Shown here: piece after piece, positions 54,721-62,890 of the stretch
Layout of the letters: the number at the start of each line of letters is the position of its first letter
Numbering within the stretch: position 1 is the first letter of the stretch
DNA from: CAVQWT01 sp963717705
GTDB lineage: Bacteria > Pseudomonadota > Gammaproteobacteria > Burkholderiales > Casimicrobiaceae
DNA: 64,000 nt
Assembly (NCBI GenBank): GCA_963717705.1
Contig: CAVQWT010000002.1
Location: 186,001-250,000 of the forward strand
Direction of reading: 5' to 3'
Program-made: the position numbers and the translations under genes
The notes under the pieces: model-generated
The model's input: the letters and a program-made list of their open reading frames with translations, nothing else
The model's database searches: none
What the model was told of the DNA's origin: nothing

Positions 54721-55952
54721 TGTCCGGCCTGCGCCGGCTGCTCGACCGCCTCGGCAAGCCGTTCGAGCCGGGGCACAAGCTCGAGCGGCTCCACCCGCTG
54801 TTCGAGGCGATGGACACGCTGTTCTACACGCCGTCGCGGGTGACGCGGACCGGCGCGCACGTCCGCGACGCGCTGGACCTCAAGCGGATGATGATGCTGG
54901 TCGTCATCGCCGCGCTGCCCTGCGTGTTCATGGCGATGTGGAATACGGGGCTGCAGGCGAACCTCGCGCTGGACCCGGCGAAGGTCGCCGCGCTGGACGG
55001 CTGGCGGCACGTCGTCATCGGCTGGCTCGGGGTCGGCTACGCGCCGTCGAGCTTCGTCGCCAACCTCGTCCACGGCGCGCTGTACTTCCTGCCGCTGTAC
55101 ATCGTCACGATGGTGGTCGGGCTGTCGTGGGAGATCCTGTTCTCCGTCGTGCGCCGGGAGGAGGTCAACGAGGGCTTCTTCGTCACCGGCCTGCTGTTCC
55201 CGCTGATCCTGCCGGCGACGACGCCGCTGTGGCAGGCGGCGCTCGCCATCAGCTTCGGCGTGATCTTCGCCAAGGAGCTCTTCGGCGGCACCGGAATGAA
55301 CTTCATCAACCCGGCGCTGGCCGCGCGCGCGTTCCTGTTCTTCGCCTACCCGGCGTCGATGTCGGGCGACCAGGTGTGGACCGCGGTGCCGAAGGAGCTG
55401 ACCGTCGACGGCTTCTCCGGCGCGACGGCGCTGGCGCAGATGCGCCAGATGACCGGCAGCTTCGGCGACCTGCCGCTGTCGTGGTGGACGTCTTTCGTCG
55501 GACTCGAGCCGGGCTCGATGGGCGAGACCTCGGCGCTCGCCTGCCTGATCGGCGCCGTCATCCTCATCGCCACCGGCATCGGCTCGTGGCGGACGATGGC
55601 CGGCGTCACGCTGGGCACGGTGCTGATGGCGAGCCTGTTCAACGCGATCGGGTCCGCCACCAACCCGTATTTCGCCGTGCCGTTCTGGTGGCACATGGTC
55701 GCCGGCGGCTGGGCGTTCGGCATGGTGTTCATGGCCACCGACCCGGTCACCTCGCCGTTCACCGAGGCGGGCCGCTGGATCTACGGCATCCTGATCGGCG
55801 CGTTCGTCGTGCTGGTCCGCGTGGTCAACCCCGCGTACCCCGAGTCGATGATGCTGGTGATCCTGTTCATGAACGTGATCGCGCCGATCATCGACTACGG
55901 CTTCGTCAAGGCCAACATCCGCCGCCGGGAGCGCCGCCGTGCCGCGCCTTGA
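54720..55952 (+). CDS. nqrB: Na+-translocating NADH-quinone reductase subunit B
   Basis: 410 residues, about ten membrane helices. The covalent-FMN motif DGFSGATALAQ places the flavinylated threonine at 236, the same number as in V. cholerae NqrB. Conserved segments include KRMMMLVVIAALPCVFMAMWNTG, RREEVNEGFFVTGLLFPLILP, and GGTGMNFINPALAARAFLFF. It binds riboflavin as well and forms the Na+ path. ApbE, encoded nearby, should attach the FMN. Confidence 0.96.
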   Translation: MSGLRRLLDRLGKPFEPGHKLERLHPLFEAMDTLFYTPSRVTRTGAHVRDALDLKRMMMLVVIAALPCVFMAMWNTGLQANLALDPAKVAALDGWRHVVIGWLGVGYAPSSFVANLVHGALYFLPLYIVTMVVGLSWEILFSVVRREEVNEGFFVTGLLFPLILPATTPLWQAALAISFGVIFAKELFGGTGMNFINPALAARAFLFFAYPASMSGDQVWTAVPKELTVDGFSGATALAQMRQMTGSFGDLPLSWWTSFVGLEPGSMGETSALACLIGAVILIATGIGSWRTMAGVTLGTVLMASLFNAIGSATNPYFAVPFWWHMVAGGWAFGMVFMATDPVTSPFTEAGRWIYGILIGAFVVLVRVVNPAYPESMMLVILFMNVIAPIIDYGFVKANIRRRERRRAAP

Positions 55953-56730
55953 GTCGACTTCGTACACGCTCGGCTTCGCCGCCGCGGTCTGCGTCGTCTG
56001 CGCGCTGCTGGTCAGCGTGGCCGCCGTCGGCCTGTCCGAGCGGCAGGAGAACAACGCACGGCTGTACCGGCAGAAGAACGTGCTGCTGGCCGCCGGGCTG
56101 GTGAAGCCGGGAGAGGACCTGACGGCGGCGGAGCTGCTGAAGATATTTGACGCCAACATCGAGACCCGCCTGATAGACCTGTCGACCGGCGCGCCGGTGC
56201 CGCCGGGCAAGCTGGACCCGAAGACGTACGACCAGCGCCGCGCGCGCACCGATCCGACGCTGTCCCGCGCCGCGCCGCCGAACAACGCGGGGATCTCGCG
56301 CCTGCCCAATGTCGGCACCGCGTACTATGTGATGGACAAGGGAAAGGTTGCGCAGGTCGTGCTGCCGATCGAGGGCGCGGGCATGTGGGGCACGCTGTAC
56401 GGCTTCATCTCGATGGACCGTGACGGCAACACCGTGCGCGGCCTCACCTTCTACGACCAGAAGGAGACGCCGGGCCTGGGCGGCGAAATCGGGAATCCCA
56501 AGTGGCAGGGGCTGTGGCAGGGACGCCGCGCCTATGACGCCAACTGGGAGCCCAAGCTCACCGTCATCAAGGGCGCGGCGGGTCCGCCGGACCGCGACCC
56601 GCACCGGATCGACGGCCTGTCCGGCGCGACCATCACCAGCAACAGCGTCGCCCGTCTGATCGGCTTCTGGCTGTCGGCCGACGGCTACGCCCCCTACCTC
56701 AAGCGCCTGCGCGAAGGAGCCGCCACGTGA
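55939..56730 (+). CDS. nqrC: Na+-translocating NADH-quinone reductase subunit C
   Basis: 263 residues. One N-terminal membrane anchor (TLGFAAAVCVVCALLVSVAAVG), then a periplasmic FMN-binding domain. The ApbE recognition motif DGLSGATITS puts the attached FMN on about Thr231. GLTFYDQKETPGLGGEIGNP is typical. GTG start at 55939 with GGGAG upstream, overlapping nqrB by 14 bases. Confidence 0.95.
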   Translation: MPRLESTSYTLGFAAAVCVVCALLVSVAAVGLSERQENNARLYRQKNVLLAAGLVKPGEDLTAAELLKIFDANIETRLIDLSTGAPVPPGKLDPKTYDQRRARTDPTLSRAAPPNNAGISRLPNVGTAYYVMDKGKVAQVVLPIEGAGMWGTLYGFISMDRDGNTVRGLTFYDQKETPGLGGEIGNPKWQGLWQGRRAYDANWEPKLTVIKGAAGPPDRDPHRIDGLSGATITSNSVARLIGFWLSADGYAPYLKRLREGAAT

Positions 56731-57371
56731 GCGCATCCACCACCCTGTTCGGCAAGGGCGAGCGCGGCGCGCTCGTCGCGCCGATCATAGCCAACAACCC
56801 GATCGGCGTGCAGGTGCTGGGCATCTGCTCGGCGCTGGCGGTGACGACCCGCATCGACAAGGCGCTGGTGATGGGCATCGGCGTCACGCTGGTGACGGCC
56901 TTCGCCAACCTCGCCGTCAGCCTCGTCCGCAAGTGGACGCCGGGCAGCATCCGGATCATCGTCCAGCTGACGATCATCGCCTCGCTGGTCATCGTCGTCG
57001 ACCAGTGCCTCAAGGCTTACCTGTACGAACTGTCGCTCGAGCTGTCGGTGTTCGTCGGGCTGATCATCACCAACTGCATCGTCATGGGCCGCGCCGAGGG
57101 CTACGCGATGCAGAACCCGCCGTGGCTCTCGTTCCTCGACGGCGTCGGCAACGGCCTGGGCTACGCGCTGGTGCTGCTGGCCGTCGCGTTCGCGCGCGAG
57201 CTCTTCGGTGCCGGCAAGCTGCTCGGCTACACGGTGCTGCCGGTGGTCGCCGACGGCGGCTGGTACGAGCCGAACGGCCTGATGCTGATCGCGCCGTCGG
57301 GCCTGTTCATCATCGCGCTGCTGGTCTGGCTGCTGCGCATCGTCAAGCCCGAACTGCAGGAAAAGGACTGA
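56727..57371 (+). CDS. nqrD: Na+-translocating NADH-quinone reductase subunit D
   Basis: 214 residues, six helices. With NqrE it holds an intramembrane iron site; the matching cysteines here are Cys34 (LGICSALAV) and Cys116 (IITNCIVMGRAE). GTG start in GTGA overlap with nqrC, AAGGAG upstream. Confidence 0.95.
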   Translation: MSASTTLFGKGERGALVAPIIANNPIGVQVLGICSALAVTTRIDKALVMGIGVTLVTAFANLAVSLVRKWTPGSIRIIVQLTIIASLVIVVDQCLKAYLYELSLELSVFVGLIITNCIVMGRAEGYAMQNPPWLSFLDGVGNGLGYALVLLAVAFARELFGAGKLLGYTVLPVVADGGWYEPNGLMLIAPSGLFIIALLVWLLRIVKPELQEKD

Positions 57372-57414
57372 CGCCCGCGCGCGCAGCTCGCCGGGTCCAC
57401 CCACGCCCTCCGCC

Positions 57415-58029
57415 ATGGAACACTACGCTAACCTGCTCATCCGCTCCATGTTCATCGAGAACATGGCGCTCGCGTTCTTCCTCGGCATGTGCTCGTTCCT
57501 CGCGTGCTCGAAGAAAGTCGAGACCGCGCTCGGCCTAGGCGTCGCCGTCGTGTTCGTCCAGGTGCTGACGGTCCCCCTGAACCAGCTGATCCTGCACGGG
57601 CTGCTGAAGGAGGGGGCGCTCGCCTGGGTTTCGCCGTCGCTGGCGACGGTCGACCTCACGTTCCTGTCGTTCATCCTGTTCATAGGGTCGATCGCGGCGG
57701 CGGTCCAGGTCGTCGAGATGGCCATCGAGCGCTTCGCCCCCGCGCTGTACAACACGCTCGGCGTGTTCCTGCCGCTGATCGCGGTCAACTGCGTCATCCT
57801 CGCCGGCTCGCTGTTCATGCAGGAACGCGACTACACCTTCGGCGAGTCCGTCGTCTACGGCGTCGGTTCGGGTCTGGGCTGGGCCGTCGCGATCGTGGCG
57901 ATGGCGGCGATCCGCGAGAAGATGCGCTACTCCAACGTCCCGGCGGGACTGAAGGGGCTCGGCATCACCTTCGTGACGGCGGGGCTGATGTCGATCGCCT
58001 TCATGGTCTTCTCCGGAATCCAGGTCTAG
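57415..58029 (+). CDS. nqrE: Na+-translocating NADH-quinone reductase subunit E
   Basis: 204 residues, six helices, inverted topology relative to NqrD. Cys26 (LGMCSFLAC) and Cys126 (AVNCVILAG) match the iron ligands of the family. It begins 43 bases after nqrD and ends eight bases before nqrF. Confidence 0.95.
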   Translation: MEHYANLLIRSMFIENMALAFFLGMCSFLACSKKVETALGLGVAVVFVQVLTVPLNQLILHGLLKEGALAWVSPSLATVDLTFLSFILFIGSIAAAVQVVEMAIERFAPALYNTLGVFLPLIAVNCVILAGSLFMQERDYTFGESVVYGVGSGLGWAVAIVAMAAIREKMRYSNVPAGLKGLGITFVTAGLMSIAFMVFSGIQV

Positions 58030-58037
58030 GGCGCGGC

Positions 58038-59261
58038 ATGGACACCATCGTCTCCGGCATCGTGATGTTCACCGCCGTCGTGCTGGCGCTGGTCGGCGTG
58101 CTGCTCGCCGCGCGGCGGCGGCTGGTCGCGCACGGCGACGTCACCATCACCATCAACGACGACCCGGACAAGGCGCTGAAGGTCGCCGCCGGCGGCACGC
58201 TGCTCGGCACGCTGGCGGACAACAAGATCTTCGTGCCGTCGGCCTGCGGCGGCAAGGGCGCCTGCGGCGTCTGCGAGGTCATCGTCAGGGAAGGCGGCGG
58301 CGACCTGCTGCCGACCGAGACCGGGTACATCACCCGCGGCGAGGCGAAGCGCGGCATGCGGCTCGCGTGCCAGGTCAAGGTCAAGCGCGACATGAAGGTC
58401 GAGCTCGCACCGGAGATCTTCAACGTCCGCAAGTGGAAATGCCGCGTCGTGTCCAACCGCAACGTGGCGACGTTCATCAAGGAGCTGAAGCTCGCGCTGC
58501 CGGAGGGCGACGAGGTCCCGTTCCGCGCCGGCGGCTACGTGCAGCTCGAGTGCCCGCCGCACGACATCGCGTTCCGGACCTTCGACATCGAGCCCGAGTA
58601 CCGCGAGGCCTGGGACCGCTTCGACCTCTGGCGCTTCCGCTCGAAGATCGACGCGCCGATCGAGCGCGCATACTCGATGGCGAATTTCCCGCTCGAGAAG
58701 GGCATCCTGCTGTTCACGATCCGGATCGCGTTTCCGCCGGAGTACCGCAACGACATTCCACCCGGCATCATGAGCAGCTGGGTGTTCAACCTGAAGCCCG
58801 GCGACGAGGTCACCGTCTCCGGCCCGTACGGCGAGTTCTTCGCCCGCGAGACCGAAGCCGAGATGTGCTTCATCGGCGGCGGCGCGGGCATGGCGCCGAT
58901 GCGCTCGCACATCTTCGACCAGCTGAAGCGCCTTCACAGCAAGCGCAAGATCACGTTCTGGTACGGCGCGCGCAGCCTGCGCGAGGCGTTCTACGTCGAG
59001 GAGTTCGAGGCGCTGGCCGCGGCCAACCCCAACTTCACCTGGCACCTGGCGCTGTCGGAGCCGCTGCCCGAGGACAACTGGACCGGCCCAACCGGCTTCA
59101 TCCACAACGTGCTGCGCGATTCGTACCTGAACGACCATCCTGCGCCCGAGGACATCGAGTACTACATGTGCGGGCCGGGCATGATGAACAAGGCGGTCAT
59201 CGACATGCTGCTCTCGCTCGGCGTCGACCGCGAGAACATCATGCTGGACGACTTCGGCTGA
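58038..59261 (+). CDS. nqrF: Na+-translocating NADH-quinone reductase subunit F
   Basis: 407 residues. One N-terminal helix, then a [2Fe-2S] domain whose ligands fall at Cys70, Cys76, Cys79 and Cys111, the same numbers as in V. cholerae. The ferredoxin-reductase part follows: FAD site RAYSMANFPLE, NADH site IGGGAGMAPMRSH, and the end YYMCGPGMMNKAVIDML. It takes electrons from NADH into the complex. Confidence 0.96.
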   Translation: MDTIVSGIVMFTAVVLALVGVLLAARRRLVAHGDVTITINDDPDKALKVAAGGTLLGTLADNKIFVPSACGGKGACGVCEVIVREGGGDLLPTETGYITRGEAKRGMRLACQVKVKRDMKVELAPEIFNVRKWKCRVVSNRNVATFIKELKLALPEGDEVPFRAGGYVQLECPPHDIAFRTFDIEPEYREAWDRFDLWRFRSKIDAPIERAYSMANFPLEKGILLFTIRIAFPPEYRNDIPPGIMSSWVFNLKPGDEVTVSGPYGEFFARETEAEMCFIGGGAGMAPMRSHIFDQLKRLHSKRKITFWYGARSLREAFYVEEFEALAAANPNFTWHLALSEPLPEDNWTGPTGFIHNVLRDSYLNDHPAPEDIEYYMCGPGMMNKAVIDMLLSLGVDRENIMLDDFG

Positions 59262-59279
59262 CCCAAGGAGAGCCCGATC

Positions 59280-59741
59280 ATGCTGCAGACGGTGGAAGCG
59301 CTGGTGCAGGACCGGCAGGCCGAGACGATCATCACGGTCGCGGCCTCGGCGACGGTCGCCGACGCGGTCGACGTGATGGCTGCACGCGAGGTCGGCGCCG
59401 TGCTGGTCAAGGACGAGGAGCAGCTCTTCGCCGGCATCTTCAGCGAGCGCGACCTGCTGGTGCGCGTGGTGCAGGCCGGCCGCGACCCGAAGAAGACGCC
59501 GCTGTCGATGGTGATGACCCGCGACATCCGCTTCGTCTCGCCCGGGACGACGATCGAGGCGGCGCTGGCGCTGATGTACGTGCACCGCTTCAGGCACCTG
59601 CTGGTGATCGACGGGCCGCGCGTGTTCGGGCTCATCTCGATGCGCGACCTCGTGCATCACCTGATCCGCCGCGGCGAAGGCCGTTTCGAGGCGGCCGTAC
59701 GCGACACGGCAGGCGCCGTGCCGCCGAACCAGAACGGATGA
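59280..59741 (+). CDS. Two-CBS-domain protein
   Basis: 153 residues. Two CBS repeats (about residues 15-68 and 78-132) with GAVLVKDEEQLFAGIFSERDLL and FRHLLVIDGPRVFGLISMRDLVHHL. Such stand-alone pairs bind adenosine nucleotides. AAGGAGA precedes the ATG, 18 bases after nqrF, and its stop overlaps apbE. The place inside the nqr cluster suggests a link to energy status, but partner and ligand are unknown. Confidence 0.88.
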   Translation: MLQTVEALVQDRQAETIITVAASATVADAVDVMAAREVGAVLVKDEEQLFAGIFSERDLLVRVVQAGRDPKKTPLSMVMTRDIRFVSPGTTIEAALALMYVHRFRHLLVIDGPRVFGLISMRDLVHHLIRRGEGRFEAAVRDTAGAVPPNQNG

Positions 59742-60820
59742 CGATCATGATGGACACCCTGCTCTCCCCGCGTCGCCGCACCGTGCTGCAGGCGATGGCC
59801 GCGGCGTCGCTGCTCGCCGCCTGCGGCGACCGCCGCGTCGGCGCCGCCGCGCCGGCGCTGTCGCACCGGGGCCCGGCGATGGGCTCGCAGTACACGCTGA
59901 AGATCGCGGGGCCGGCGCTGTCGGCGTCGGAGCAGGACGCCGCGCGCGCCGCCGTCGCCGCCGCGCTGGAACGCGTCGAGGCCGCGATGTCGACGTACCG
60001 GCCGGCGTCGGAGCTGTCGCGCTTCAATGCGCACGACTCCGGCGCACCGTTCCCTGTATCCGCCGAGACGCTGGCCGTGTTCGCGGCCGCGCAGGAAGTC
60101 GCCGCCGCGTCCGGCGGTGCATTCGACGTCACCGTCGGGCCGGCGGTCGATGCCTGGGGCTTCGGGCCGTCGATCGCGCGCGAGGCGCGGGCGGTGCCGG
60201 CGACGGCGGCGCTCGCCGATGCGCGGGCGGCCATCGGCTGGCAGGCGCTCGGGGTCGACGCGGCCGCGGGCACGCTGGTCAAGCATCGCGCGGGACTGCG
60301 GGCCGACCTGTCCGGCATCGCCAAGGGCCACGGCGCCGACGCCGCCGCGCGCGCGCTCGACGCGCTGGGACATCGCGACTACATGATCGAGGTGGGCGGC
60401 GAGGTCGTCGTCCGCGGCCGCAACGCGGAGGGCATGCCCTGGCGCATCGGCATCGAGGCGCCGGATGCCGTTCCGCAGCGCGCCCACACCGTCGTCCCGC
60501 TGATCGACCGCGCGATGGCGACGTCGGGCGACTACCGGATCTTCTTCGAGCAGGACGGCCGCCGGTACACGCACGAGATCGATCCGGCCACCGGCACCCC
60601 GGTGAGCCACCGTCTCGCCTCGGTCTGCGTCGTCGCCGCCGACTGCATGCACGCCGACGCGTGGTCGACGGCGCTGTTCGTGGCCGGCCCGGTGCGCGGA
60701 CCTCTGCTGGCGAACGAACTCGGACTGGCGGCACATTTCCTGACACGGACCGCCGACGGCCGCTTCGACGAGGCCGTCACGCCGGCCTTCGCCGCGCTCG
60801 GCGCCACTCCGGTCGGCTGA
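59738..60820 (+). CDS. apbE: FAD:protein FMN transferase ApbE
   Basis: 360 residues. An n-region with RRRTVLQ, a hydrophobic stretch and the lipobox LLAAC (Cys29) predict a lipoprotein, perhaps Tat-exported. The core has GPAMGSQYTLKI, FDVTVGPAVDAWGFG, RADLSGIAKGHGADA, DYMIEVGGEVVVRG and TGDY-like TSGDYRIFFE, then THEIDPATGTPV and the metal region with DAWSTALFV. It transfers FMN to threonines in NqrB and NqrC. ATG 59738 overlaps the CBS stop. Confidence 0.93.
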   Translation: MTIMMDTLLSPRRRTVLQAMAAASLLAACGDRRVGAAAPALSHRGPAMGSQYTLKIAGPALSASEQDAARAAVAAALERVEAAMSTYRPASELSRFNAHDSGAPFPVSAETLAVFAAAQEVAAASGGAFDVTVGPAVDAWGFGPSIAREARAVPATAALADARAAIGWQALGVDAAAGTLVKHRAGLRADLSGIAKGHGADAAARALDALGHRDYMIEVGGEVVVRGRNAEGMPWRIGIEAPDAVPQRAHTVVPLIDRAMATSGDYRIFFEQDGRRYTHEIDPATGTPVSHRLASVCVVAADCMHADAWSTALFVAGPVRGPLLANELGLAAHFLTRTADGRFDEAVTPAFAALGATPVG

Positions 60821-60837
60821 ACCGGACACACGTCACG

Positions 60838-61059
60838 ATGGACCTTTCCGCGCTGCTTCCGGTGTTCGTGATCGTCGCGCTGCTGTTCGGCGCGGCGGTG
60901 CTGGCGATGAGCGTCGGCGTCATCTTCAAGCGGCCCTGCCTGCGCGGCTCCTGCGGAGGCACCGCCGTCATCGGCCCGGATGGCGAGAAGCTCTCCTGCG
61001 CCGACTGCCCCAACCGAAAGTCCGCATCGGGGTCCGCATCGGGGTCAGGTCGAATTTAG
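60838..61059 (+). CDS. nqrM: NqrM assembly factor (DUF539), 3' end rewritten by a repeat
   Basis: 73 residues. One helix (LPVFVIVALLFGAAVLAMSVGVIF), then KRPCLRGSCGG, with further cysteines in SCADCPNRK. This is the small NqrM protein needed for Nqr maturation, probably for iron delivery to NqrD/E. The last eleven residues, ASGSASGSGRI, are encoded by a duplicated GCATCGGGGTC and by the outer arm of the inverted-repeat element, which also supplies the stop. The conserved cysteines are all upstream, so it may still work. Confidence 0.85.
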   Translation: MDLSALLPVFVIVALLFGAAVLAMSVGVIFKRPCLRGSCGGTAVIGPDGEKLSCADCPNRKSASGSASGSGRI

Positions 61060-61267
61060 GGCGACGCCACCCCTCGCCAAGGCTCGACGGCTTTCGTCGC
61101 GGCCGCGCGATTGGTTGAACATCGCCCACTCATAGTCGTCGACCGGACCATCGACCAGCAATCGTCCGTTCGGTCGATGGACGGGCTCGAAAAATCCCGA
61201 CATGCTGCAGGTGTCCGCGTCGCCCGACGACGGCCGGTACCGCTTCGTCAAAATTCGACCTGACCCC
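61041..61267. mobile_element. Small inverted-repeat (MITE/REP-like) element
   Basis: GGGGTCAGGTCGAATTT at 61041-61057 and its perfect reverse complement AAATTCGACCTGACCCC at 61251-61267 bound 227 bases. No transposase is encoded. On the minus strand an open frame of 74 codons (61045-61269) spans it, which I do not recognise. The left arm forms the 3' end of nqrM. A third, one-mismatch copy of the arm sits inside putA. I infer a mobile repeat moved in trans. The gap up to 61287 holds nothing else. Confidence 0.55.
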
Positions 61268-61287
61268 AATTCACCCCTTTCACCGGG

Positions 61288-61980
61288 TCAGTGGAGGCGC
61301 TGGCGATTCTTGCGGGTCAGGTCAGGGGTGGTGCCGCGACGGGCGGCGGCGCTGCGTTCCTTGGCGGTCTTGCGGCGTTCCTGCCAGAAGCGGTAGATCA
61401 GCACCGACGCGACCGCCAGCTCGTCGATCAGGCCCTGGCGCTTCTCGTCGCTGTCGACCCATTCGGTGAAGTCGTCGTCGCGATCGCCGAACGCGAGCGC
61501 CTCGATCGGGAAGATCCAGTCGCGGCCGTCCTGGGCATCGTAGAGCGGCTGCCACTCGTCGTCGCGCAGCTTCACCCCCGCCATGAACCCCTCGCACCAG
61601 GCGGTGGCTTCGGGCGGCGCGCGATCGCCCTTCTTCGCCGACTCCTCTGGCACGTAGAGCAGCGGCTTGAACCGCGTCGGCGACTCGGCCAGCGTGCGCT
61701 CGATCCCGACCATGTGGCGCAGGATCAGCGCCATCACGCGCTGCGCCTGGTCGTTGTCGGCGAACGCGGGGGACGCGCTGCGGCTGCCCTCGCTCCAGAC
61801 CTGCGGCAGCCATTCCGAAGGCTGCACGGGATCGGGACCGGAAACGATCGCGGTCAGGTAGCCGTCGAGCATCTCGAGGTCCATGCAGTCCTGCGGCACC
61901 GTGTCGGACGCGAGGAAAGCCTCGAGTTCGTCGAGTTCCGCGTCGGAAAGGGGCTCGTCGAGGACTCTGGTTTCGGACAT
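61288..61980 (-). CDS. UPF0149 (YgfB/YecA) family protein
   Basis: 230 residues, helical and acidic. LSDAELDELEAFLASD, MDLEMLDGYLTAIVSGPDPVQPSEWLP and the mid WCEGFMAGVKLRDDEWQPL are typical of the YgfB/YecA family; there is no C-terminal SEC-C zinc motif. The family function is not settled. ATG 61980 is chosen because the upstream extension to 62106 is Arg-rich shadow sequence. The tail RGTTPDLTRKNRQRLH abuts the repeat element, and its CCTGACCTGACCC bases resemble the element arm, so the end may also be altered. Confidence 0.8.
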   Translation of the reverse strand: MSETRVLDEPLSDAELDELEAFLASDTVPQDCMDLEMLDGYLTAIVSGPDPVQPSEWLPQVWSEGSRSASPAFADNDQAQRVMALILRHMVGIERTLAESPTRFKPLLYVPEESAKKGDRAPPEATAWCEGFMAGVKLRDDEWQPLYDAQDGRDWIFPIEALAFGDRDDDFTEWVDSDEKRQGLIDELAVASVLIYRFWQERRKTAKERSAAARRGTTPDLTRKNRQRLH

Positions 61981-62096
61981 GGGGTCTTTCTGGCCGCGGC
62001 GAGCCGCGGCAGGAGGATCGGAACCCGCTATGATCGCCTTTCGCGGGAGCGGACGCAACCCGCGTCCGCCGACGACCGCATCCGCCCATACACGCC

Positions 62097-62786
62097 ATGC
62101 CTGCACCCAAGATCAAGACCGCGGCCTTCCTCGCCAACCTGCCCCTGTTCCGCGAGCTCGCCGCCGGCGAGATCGAGCGCCTCGCCGCCGGTACCACCGA
62201 GGTGCACGTTCCGCGCGGCACGGTGCTGTTCAGCCGCGGCGACCCCTGCACCGGATTCCATCTGGTGGTCTACGGGCGCGTCAAGCTGCTGGTGATGTCG
62301 CCGCAGGGCGGCGAAAAGGTCGTCGAGATCATCAACCCGGGCTTCTCGTTCGGCGAGGCGGTGATGTTCATGGAGCGGCCCTACGTCGTGACGGCGGAGA
62401 CGCTTGCCGATTCGATGCTGCTGCACGTCAGCCGCGACGTCGTGTTCGAAGGGCTCGCACGCGACCCCCGGTTTGCCCGCCGCATGCTCGCCGGCCTGTC
62501 GCGCCGCCTGCACGGCCTGGTCAGCGACGTCGAGTCGTACTCGCTGAAGTCGGGCACCGAGCGCGTCATCGGCTATCTGCTGCACACCGAAGGCGAGCCC
62601 GCGGGCGAGGGTGCGCACCGCGTCGCGCTGCCGGTGGCGAAAGCGGTGCTCGCGTCGCGCCTCAACCTGACGCCGGAGCACTTCTCGCGGGTCCTGCACG
62701 ATCTCGCCGAGCAGGGACTGATCGGCATCGACGGCCGCAACATCGAGATCCGGGATCTCGAGCGCCTGCGCTCCTACGGCAACTAG
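62097..62786 (+). CDS. Crp/Fnr-family transcription regulator without Fe-S cysteines
   Basis: 229 residues. The N-terminal cyclic-nucleotide-like fold (about 15-120: LPLFRELAAGEIERLA, FHLVVYGRVKLLVMSP, FSFGEAVMFMERPYVVTAETL) is joined by a long dimer helix to a winged helix (about 165-225: AVLASRLNLTPEHFSRVLHDLAEQGLI). The only Cys is in DPCTG, so the FNR [4Fe-4S] set is absent. It resembles DNR/NnrR-like haem or NO sensors, but the ligand is unproven. The HTH residues EHFSR fit recognition of TTGAC/TTGAT half-sites. It could act on the palindromes in this window. Confidence 0.88.
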   Translation: MPAPKIKTAAFLANLPLFRELAAGEIERLAAGTTEVHVPRGTVLFSRGDPCTGFHLVVYGRVKLLVMSPQGGEKVVEIINPGFSFGEAVMFMERPYVVTAETLADSMLLHVSRDVVFEGLARDPRFARRMLAGLSRRLHGLVSDVESYSLKSGTERVIGYLLHTEGEPAGEGAHRVALPVAKAVLASRLNLTPEHFSRVLHDLAEQGLIGIDGRNIEIRDLERLRSYGN

Positions 62787-62890
62787 GCGCCGCCGAACGC
62801 CAGCACCACGACGACCGCGACGGCGAGGTAGACCGCCCAGCCGATCGCGCATCGCCGGCAGGCGACCCACTGCCGCCACGCGCCCGTCAT
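62783..62890 (-). CDS. 35-residue single-helix membrane peptide after ctaA
   Basis: MTGAWRQWVACRRCAIGWA, then a hydrophobic helix (VYLAVAVVVVLAFGG). The ATG at 62890 overlaps the ctaA stop (ATGA), so it would be co-translated. A CxxC pair precedes the helix. Its last bases overlap the 3' end of the convergent Crp/Fnr gene. Not recognised; it might act in haem A or oxidase assembly, purely from position. Confidence 0.45.
   Translation of the reverse strand: MTGAWRQWVACRRCAIGWAVYLAVAVVVVLAFGGA

Noticed and set aside
61300..61335. A third element arm near GGGTCAGGTCAGGGG at the UPF0149 gene end
   Set aside because: Only about nine bases match the arm before it diverges; too weak to call a repeat copy, so it is mentioned only in the gene entry.
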